Shown: piece after piece, positions 5,696 through 10,598 of the stretch
How the letters are laid out: each line of letters begins with the position of its first letter
Position numbering within the stretch: position 1 is the stretch's first letter
Assembly (NCBI GenBank): GCA_021807845.1
Contig: JAKBCM010000034.1
Location: 1-10,598, forward strand
Length of the DNA: 10,598 nucleotides
Direction of reading: 5' to 3'
DNA from: Pseudomonadota bacterium
GTDB taxonomy: Bacteria > Pseudomonadota > Gammaproteobacteria > Legionellales > Legionellaceae
Notes under the pieces: generated by a model
Database searches by the model: none
What the model was told of the DNA's origin: nothing
Seen by the model: only the letters and a program-made list of their open reading frames with translations
Program-made: the position numbers and the translations under genes

Positions 5696-8023
5696 ATGAT
5701 GCAACGGACTCAATCGCTTGATTTTAGTACCCTACCCCCGGAACAAGTTCAAGTTGTGTTGCAAGAGCACAATATCTCACTCACGCCCGATGAAGCAATA
5801 ACCATTCAGACTCATTTTTTAAAACGTCCGCCAACGATTGCTGAGTGTTTTCTTTGGTCGATACAAGCCTCAGAACACTGTTCTTATAAAAGTACGCGCC
5901 ATTATCTCAAAACACTGACCACCACTGGGCCTCATGTGATTTTAGGGCCCAAAGAAGATGCGGGCATTGTCGCGGTTGCTACCTCCCACGAAGGCATTCG
6001 CTATGGGATTGTCATGAGTCATGAGTCGCATAATCATCCTTCTCAGATTGTGCCTTATGAAGGGGCTGCAACGGGCGTCGGTGGCAATGTTCGAGATGTT
6101 TCTTGCATGGGGGCTGAAGTCATTGCCATTGCTGATGGGTTGCGTTTCGGAGATATCTCTCGTCCTAAAACACGATGGATTCATGAACAAGTCATCGAGG
6201 GGATAGGCGGCTATGGGAATCCGATTGGTGTGCCTAATATTGCGGGCGATCTCTATTATCATCCTAGTTACAATGATAATTGTTTGGTGACGGTGGTGAC
6301 TCTTGGTGTGGTCAGAGAAGATCATGTGATCCACTCCTATGCGCCAGAAGACGCAACCGATCATGTGTATATTCTCGTTGGTAAAGCCACTGATAACAGT
6401 GGATTTGGGGGGGCGAGTTTTGCTTCAGAAAATTTAGCTGAAGTTCAAAACAAAGGGGCAGTACAAGAGCCTGATGCCTTTTTGAAAAGACATTTGCTGA
6501 AAGCGAATCTTGCTTTGTTTGAAAAATTTCAAACACTTAAACTGATTCAAAAAGTAGCTTTTAAGGATTTAGGAGCAGGTGGCATTGCTTGCGCGTCAGT
6601 TGAATTGGCTGATGCAGGTGGTTTTGGCGCCGATATCTTTTTAGAAAAAATTCCAGTCTCAATCAAAGAGTTACCGCCACATGTTGTGCTTTGCTCAGAA
6701 ACCCAGGAGCGATTTTTGTGGCTTGTGCCACCTGATTTGGTGGACATGGTGCTCAATCATTACAATCATGAGTTTGCATTGCCCAAAATTGCACTGAATG
6801 CCAAAGCAACCGTTATTGGTCAATTACGTCTGGATGGCTCGTATGTGGTCCATATGGAAGGCGAGCAAATTGTACATGCAAAGGCTCACGATATCACTCG
6901 AGGCATTGTCTATCAAAGACCCGTTAAATCTTATCAAACTGAAGAAAAAGAGCCTTCCTTGCCAGAGACAAATGATCAAGAAACGTTATTAGCGCTCTTA
7001 GCCCATGAAAATATAGCCTCTCGTGCTGCAGTGATTGAAACCTATGATAAGCAAGTACAAGGGCGAACCTTGATTGAAGCAGGGGAAGCGAATGCTGGGG
7101 TATTGATGCCTTTTAATGAAGAGAAGTATCCTGAGGAAATTCGTAACACAGGGATTGCATTATCTCTTGATCAAAACCCACGCTATAATCAAATTAGCCC
7201 TTATTGGGGGGCGGTCAATGCTGTGGTTGAATCTGCGCGCAATGTTGCAGCCACTGGTGCTTCTCCAGTGGCCATCACGGATTGCCTTTGTTTTGGCAAT
7301 CCTGAAAAACCTGAGCAAATGTGGGCGTTTGCTGAATCTATTCGTGGCATGGTCGATGCTTGTGTGGCCATAGGATTGAAAGAGTTTCCTAATACGCCTC
7401 TTCCTGTGATTTCTGGGAATGTTTCACTCTACAATGAATCCACTATGGGCGCGATTGTGCCAAGTCCTATGATCAGTTGCTTAGGATCAATGCCTGATGC
7501 AACGCGTGCCATTACTTCACATTTCAAAAAAGTGGGGTCTCATGTGGTGATGGTGGGCAGACGATTAGATGAATGTGGGGGGAGTGTCTATTATCAATTG
7601 CATCATGCTTTAGGGGCACAACTGCCTAAACCCAATCTTAAAACGATAGGCCAAGAAATTCAGGCAATGACGAGAATGATTCAAGCAGGATTAGTGCTTG
7701 CGGCGCATGATATTTCTGATGGCGGAATTGCTGTTTCTCTTGCTGAAATGAGTTTTAAAAATGGCATAGGGGTTCAAGTGGTCATTGCTAGTGATTTATC
7801 TGATGCTAAGACACTTTTTTCTGAAACTGGCGGTTTTGTTTTAGAAATCGCTTCAGAGAAATTGGATGAAGTGCAACAGAGATTGTTGCAAATGGATGTG
7901 CCTTACTGGCTGATTGGCAATACCATCAAAGAGCCGATGCTTCATTTACAAAATAAGATAGAGATATCTCTACAAGAAGCAAAACATGCTTGGGAAAATG
8001 GCTTAAGGGAGAAACTCATATGA
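5696..8023 (+). CDS. purL: Phosphoribosylformylglycinamidine synthase, small PurL subunit
   Basis: This is the synthetase subunit of FGAM synthetase, the fourth step of purine synthesis: FGAR + ATP + ammonia (from PurQ) gives FGAM. At 775 aa it is the small form (Bacillus PurL is about 740), not the roughly 1300-aa fused PurL of Escherichia coli, and it ends without a glutaminase domain. Seen in order: SEHCSYKS (59-66); the nucleotide and active-site segment SHESHNHPSQIVPYEG (108-123) with AATGVGGNVRD (124-134); DLGAGGIACASVELAD (291-306); SETQERFLWLVP (334-345). The second AIRS-like half has GANAG-like EAGEANAGV (461-469), SGNVSLYNES (573-582) and HDISDGGIAVSLAEM (671-685). This is the expected internally duplicated AIRS fold. 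Its stop overlaps the purM start (ATGA). It needs PurQ and PurS partners, and the former is encoded two genes downstream. I see no broken motif. Confidence 0.96.
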   Translation: MMQRTQSLDFSTLPPEQVQVVLQEHNISLTPDEAITIQTHFLKRPPTIAECFLWSIQASEHCSYKSTRHYLKTLTTTGPHVILGPKEDAGIVAVATSHEGIRYGIVMSHESHNHPSQIVPYEGAATGVGGNVRDVSCMGAEVIAIADGLRFGDISRPKTRWIHEQVIEGIGGYGNPIGVPNIAGDLYYHPSYNDNCLVTVVTLGVVREDHVIHSYAPEDATDHVYILVGKATDNSGFGGASFASENLAEVQNKGAVQEPDAFLKRHLLKANLALFEKFQTLKLIQKVAFKDLGAGGIACASVELADAGGFGADIFLEKIPVSIKELPPHVVLCSETQERFLWLVPPDLVDMVLNHYNHEFALPKIALNAKATVIGQLRLDGSYVVHMEGEQIVHAKAHDITRGIVYQRPVKSYQTEEKEPSLPETNDQETLLALLAHENIASRAAVIETYDKQVQGRTLIEAGEANAGVLMPFNEEKYPEEIRNTGIALSLDQNPRYNQISPYWGAVNAVVESARNVAATGASPVAITDCLCFGNPEKPEQMWAFAESIRGMVDACVAIGLKEFPNTPLPVISGNVSLYNESTMGAIVPSPMISCLGSMPDATRAITSHFKKVGSHVVMVGRRLDECGGSVYYQLHHALGAQLPKPNLKTIGQEIQAMTRMIQAGLVLAAHDISDGGIAVSLAEMSFKNGIGVQVVIASDLSDAKTLFSETGGFVLEIASEKLDEVQQRLLQMDVPYWLIGNTIKEPMLHLQNKIEISLQEAKHAWENGLREKLI
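8005..8011 (+). promoter_or_regulatory. Shine-Dalgarno site of purM, decides the start
   Basis: AAGGGAG lies 8 bases before the ATG at 8020, inside the 3' end of purL. It favours 8020 over the in-frame ATG at 7990, which would add ten residues unlike PurM. The ATG shares ATGA (8020-8023) with the purL stop, so translation is probably coupled. Confidence 0.75.
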
Positions 8024-9066
8024 GCGTTGTCGATTATAAATCAGCGGGTGTTGATATTTTGGCAGGGAATGAAGCTGTTTCTCGGATTAAAAATGCAGTA
8101 GAAAAAACATTTTCTAACCATGTTCTGACTGAAATTGGCTCTTTTGGAGCCATGTACGATTTAAAGTCGTTACTGACGGCATATGACCATCCGGTTTTGG
8201 TGCAAAGTATTGATGGTGTGGGTACTAAAACCATGATTGCCAAAATGATGAATCAATACGATACCTTAGGTATAGATGTGGTGAGTGCAACCACCAATGA
8301 CATCGTTGTCTTGGGGGCAAAACCACTGACGCTTCTTGATTATGTCGCCACGGATAAATTAGATCCTCTAGTGGTTGAAAAAATAGTACAAGGGATGGCC
8401 CATGCATGCTCTGAAAATGGGATTTCACTCGTAGGCGGTGAGACGGCTGAAATGCCAGGCACTTATGCTTCGGGCGAGTATGATTTGGTGGGGGTGGTTA
8501 CTGGTGTTGTTGATAAACACAAGGCCATTTTGGGCAAAGACATCAAGCCTGGTGATGTGGTGATCGGTCTTTATTCTTCTGGGTTACATACAAACGGATA
8601 TTCACTGGCACGAAAATTATTTTTTGATGTTGCAAAATGGGATGTGGCGCATTGGCATCCAGAGCTTCATGCCCTCGTGGGAGACGTATTGTTAAAGCCT
8701 CACTTGAACTATACTCGCCCGATTTTGCATCTCTTACAACAAGACCTTCCTATCAAAGGCATGGCGCATATCACAGGTGGGGGGTTCATTGACAATATTC
8801 CTCGTATTTTACCCAAAGGGTGTGGGGTAGAAGTGGATTTGAACGCTTGGGAGATTCCACCTGTGTTTCATATCATGCAGCAATTAGGTCGATTGTCTCT
8901 TCAGGACATGTTTCATACCTTTAATATGGGGATTGGATTGGTCATCATCATCTCCGAACTTGCCTTAGACTCGTTGTATGAAGGACTCAAAACTTATCCT
9001 GAATTTGGTTTTAAGCCTATTGGACGCGTGATATCTTCAGAACAATCTTCGGTGAGGTTTTTATAA
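8020..9066 (+). CDS. purM: Phosphoribosylformylglycinamidine cyclo-ligase (AIR synthetase)
   Basis: It closes the imidazole ring: FGAM + ATP gives AIR, the step after PurL/PurQ. The product is 348 aa, matching the roughly 345 of the family. It shows the standard order of motifs: DYKSAGVDILAGNEAV (5-20), SIDGVGTK (63-70) for ATP and phosphate binding, TNDIVVLGAKPL (92-103), GGETAEMPGTY (139-149), GLHTNGYSL (188-196), HITGGGFIDNIPRILP (250-265) and FNMGIG (301-306). The segment before the conserved Asn-Asp reads SATT, where E. coli PurM has AMCV. This is a local substitution in an otherwise canonical enzyme. The start at 8020 overlaps the purL stop by four bases, and purQ starts one base after the purM stop. 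Confidence 0.96.
   Translation: MSVVDYKSAGVDILAGNEAVSRIKNAVEKTFSNHVLTEIGSFGAMYDLKSLLTAYDHPVLVQSIDGVGTKTMIAKMMNQYDTLGIDVVSATTNDIVVLGAKPLTLLDYVATDKLDPLVVEKIVQGMAHACSENGISLVGGETAEMPGTYASGEYDLVGVVTGVVDKHKAILGKDIKPGDVVIGLYSSGLHTNGYSLARKLFFDVAKWDVAHWHPELHALVGDVLLKPHLNYTRPILHLLQQDLPIKGMAHITGGGFIDNIPRILPKGCGVEVDLNAWEIPPVFHIMQQLGRLSLQDMFHTFNMGIGLVIIISELALDSLYEGLKTYPEFGFKPIGRVISSEQSSVRFL
9051..9057 (+). promoter_or_regulatory. Shine-Dalgarno site of purQ
   Basis: GGTGAGG at the end of purM lies 10 bases before the ATG at 9068. With the one-base gap between genes, it suggests coupled translation. Confidence 0.55.
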
Positions 9067-9067
9067 T

Positions 9068-10333
9068 ATGAACATCGCAGTGGTGCAGTTTCCAGGATCA
9101 AATTGTGAGCGTGAAACAGCATTAGCTATTCGTCGAACAGGGATGACACCTGTCGAATTTTTGTGGAATGAGGCACCAGAAAAACTTAAAAATTGTGACG
9201 GATATGTCATTGTTGGTGGTTTTTCTTATGAGGATCGCGCGCGTGCAGGGGTGATTGCGGCTTTAGATCCCATCATCCACGAGATAAAGCAACAAAGTCG
9301 ATTGGGCAAACCCATTTTAGGCATTTGTAATGGGGCACAAATTTTGGTTGAAGCGGGTTTGGTTCCAGGACTTCACAATGACCAGATAGGCTTAGCCTTA
9401 ACCGATAATTTGCGAATGAGTCAGGGCAAAATTCTGGGTACAGGTTATTACAATGCTTGGGTGCATGTAAAAAAAACCAATGACTGTAAGCCCAATGCGT
9501 TTACCAGATATTTGACTTCAGCCAGTATATTAGACATGCCAGTAGCCCATGCAGAAGGGCGCTTTTTAATTGCCCCTGATCTGTTATCCATGATGCGACG
9601 AGAGGGGTTGATTGCTTTACAATATTGTACGCCACAGGGCTTGATTGTTGATGAATTTCCAACGAATCCCAATGGCTCGATTGATAATATTGCAGCCGTC
9701 ATGAATGCTGCTGGGAATGTGATGGCTATTATGCCTCATCCTGAGCGTACTCTTTCAGGTGATCCATTATTTCATTCCATGCGAGAGTATATCAAAGAGG
9801 GTCATAGAGGATTTATTCACACAACGCTTCCCTATATGAGCGCTCCTGTCAAGCCATCAAAACGGCCTGAATCAAGGGATACCCATGAGTTGATTTGTGA
9901 GCTCATCATTCATGATAATCATGCGCTTTCAGTCGAGCAAGCTTTAAGACAATTGGGTCTTTTGGTCTCTGTAAGGCGTCAAATTCATTGGGAAATTGGG
10001 GTGAGTTCGACTGAGGTGCTGGCTCAAATCAAAGCGCTGGGATTTTTATACAATGATAAAAAAGAGCGATTGATTGACCCACAGGGCTCTCATTCAAAAG
10101 ATAAAAGCAATACCCTTTCTTTTCTCATTCGCCCGAAAGAAGATATCCAAGCAATGAAAAAACAACAGCAATTAAAAAAGTACTTCCCCACACTCCCTGT
10201 GTCTAGTTTAAAGCGTGGTGTTTTATGGCATATCACAGCCGAAACAGGAGAATTAAAAACGATGGCTTCTCGCGTTCTTAATTCATACATTTTACATAAC
10301 CCATTTTCATATGAGTGCTACGATGATGTCTAA
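9068..10333 (+). CDS. purQ: FGAM synthetase glutaminase subunit PurQ with a C-terminal extension resembling two PurS units
   Basis: Residues 1-255 form a class I glutamine amidotransferase that makes ammonia from glutamine for PurL. The nucleophile is Cys87 in GICNGAQ, and His224 and Glu226 in MPHPERT complete the triad. VVQFPGSNCERE (5-16) and GGFSYEDRARAG (50-61) are PurQ signatures. The protein is 421 aa, while PurQ is usually about 220-270. After a Pro/Lys-rich linker (259-272) come two segments compatible with the beta-alpha-beta-beta-alpha-beta PurS fold: about 273-337 (HELICELIIHDN...SVRRQIHWEIGV) and 348-421. The second resembles free PurS best, with LSFLIRPKEDI at its start, SLKRGVLWHITAE in the middle and VLNSYILHNPFSYECYDDV at its end. 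No separate purS is seen in the operon, which supports the reading. The glutaminase call is firm; the PurS call is by eye. The stop overlaps the start of purC. Confidence 0.93.
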   Translation: MNIAVVQFPGSNCERETALAIRRTGMTPVEFLWNEAPEKLKNCDGYVIVGGFSYEDRARAGVIAALDPIIHEIKQQSRLGKPILGICNGAQILVEAGLVPGLHNDQIGLALTDNLRMSQGKILGTGYYNAWVHVKKTNDCKPNAFTRYLTSASILDMPVAHAEGRFLIAPDLLSMMRREGLIALQYCTPQGLIVDEFPTNPNGSIDNIAAVMNAAGNVMAIMPHPERTLSGDPLFHSMREYIKEGHRGFIHTTLPYMSAPVKPSKRPESRDTHELICELIIHDNHALSVEQALRQLGLLVSVRRQIHWEIGVSSTEVLAQIKALGFLYNDKKERLIDPQGSHSKDKSNTLSFLIRPKEDIQAMKKQQQLKKYFPTLPVSSLKRGVLWHITAETGELKTMASRVLNSYILHNPFSYECYDDV

Positions 10334-10598
10334 TCCTATTGATAAAATCAAACGAGAGTTGAACCATTGTTTGGTAGAAACCTCTTTTCATCTCGGTGAA
10401 AAATATCGCGGTAAAGTTCGAGATACCTACATTTTGAATCCTGATACGTTAGCGCTTATCACCACTGATAGACAAAGCGCATTTGATAGGGTTTTGGCAG
10501 CGGTTCCTTTTAAAGGACAGGTGCTTAATTTGGTAAGTGCGTGGTGGTTTAAAAAAACACAACATATCATTGCCAATCATATGATAAGTGTTCCCGAT
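10323..10598 (+). CDS. purC: SAICAR synthetase (phosphoribosylaminoimidazole-succinocarboxamide synthase), 3'-truncated by window end
   Basis: It joins aspartate to CAIR using ATP to give SAICAR. Only the first 92 residues are in the window. They match the N-terminal lobe of the longer (about 300 aa) SAICAR synthetase type: GEKYRGKVRDTYIL (25-38, the nucleotide-binding strand region), TTDRQSAFDRVLAAVPFKGQ (47-66) and LVSAWWFKKTQHIIANH (70-86). The start is uncertain. ATG codons at 10311, 10323 and 10326 are in frame, none has a strong Shine-Dalgarno, and all overlap the purQ end (by 23, 11 or 8 bases). I chose 10323 because a weak GAG lies about 7 bases upstream and little precedes the family-like sequence. 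It is the last gene seen in the purL-purM-purQ-purC operon. Confidence 0.93.
   Translation, partial: MMSNPIDKIKRELNHCLVETSFHLGEKYRGKVRDTYILNPDTLALITTDRQSAFDRVLAAVPFKGQVLNLVSAWWFKKTQHIIANHMISVPD

Noticed and set aside
5942..6364. A 140-codon minus-strand frame inside purL
   Set aside because: It overlaps the most conserved part of purL, and its translation (His/Ile/Arg-rich) has no family resemblance.
1..10598. tRNA, rRNA, CRISPR arrays, transposase genes or prophage genes
   Set aside because: I found no cloverleaf, rRNA-like segment, regular direct-repeat array, transposase or integrase motif on either strand.

Overview
The window looks like a chromosomal segment of a moderately AT-rich gammaproteobacterium. 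The best guess is a host-associated member of the Legionellales (Legionella, Coxiella or Berkiella-like). This rests on three features: a divergent ankyrin-repeat protein next to a papain/transglutaminase-like Cys-His-Asp protein, myo-inositol catabolism genes next to a purine operon, and dispersed palindromic intergenic repeats of a type common in host-associated bacteria. The assignment is an inference, because there is no rRNA or other phylogenetic marker here.

Layout. (1) Bases 1-2076, plus strand: the 3' part of iolD followed closely by complete iolE, two consecutive enzymes of inositol catabolism. IolE dehydrates 2-keto-myo-inositol to the diketo-inositol, and IolD hydrolyses its ring. 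(2) Bases 2083-2162: an 80-base imperfect palindrome between convergent genes, with a T6 run on its minus-strand side. It is probably a dispersed repeat and may serve as a terminator. (3) Bases 2189-5398, minus strand: two genes without recognised names, in the order 788-aa ankyrin-like protein then 248-aa Cys/His/Asp protein. They are separated by 96 bases with no evident terminator and could be one transcription unit. Both have the character of secreted effectors, but no activity is proven. (4) Bases 5399-5695: a 297-base divergent intergenic region with a second, different palindromic repeat (5591-5667) and the purL ribosome binding site. (5) Bases 5696-10598, plus strand: a tightly packed purine operon purL-purM-purQ-purC, with purC cut off by the window end.

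How the genes work together. PurL is the small (775 aa) form, which needs a separate glutaminase (PurQ) and a PurS partner. No free purS gene lies between purL and purC. Instead, PurQ carries about 160 extra C-terminal residues that look like two consecutive PurS-like units. One polypeptide would then supply PurQ and two PurS copies, matching the 1:1:2 PurL:PurQ:PurS composition known for split FGAM synthetases. PurM then closes the imidazole ring to give AIR, and PurC converts CAIR to SAICAR. The carboxylation step (PurE/PurK) is not encoded here.

The most notable items are the PurQ-PurS-PurS fusion, the putative Cys-His-Asp effector with its ankyrin-protein neighbour, and the bracketing of those two genes by two palindromic repeats between metabolic operons.
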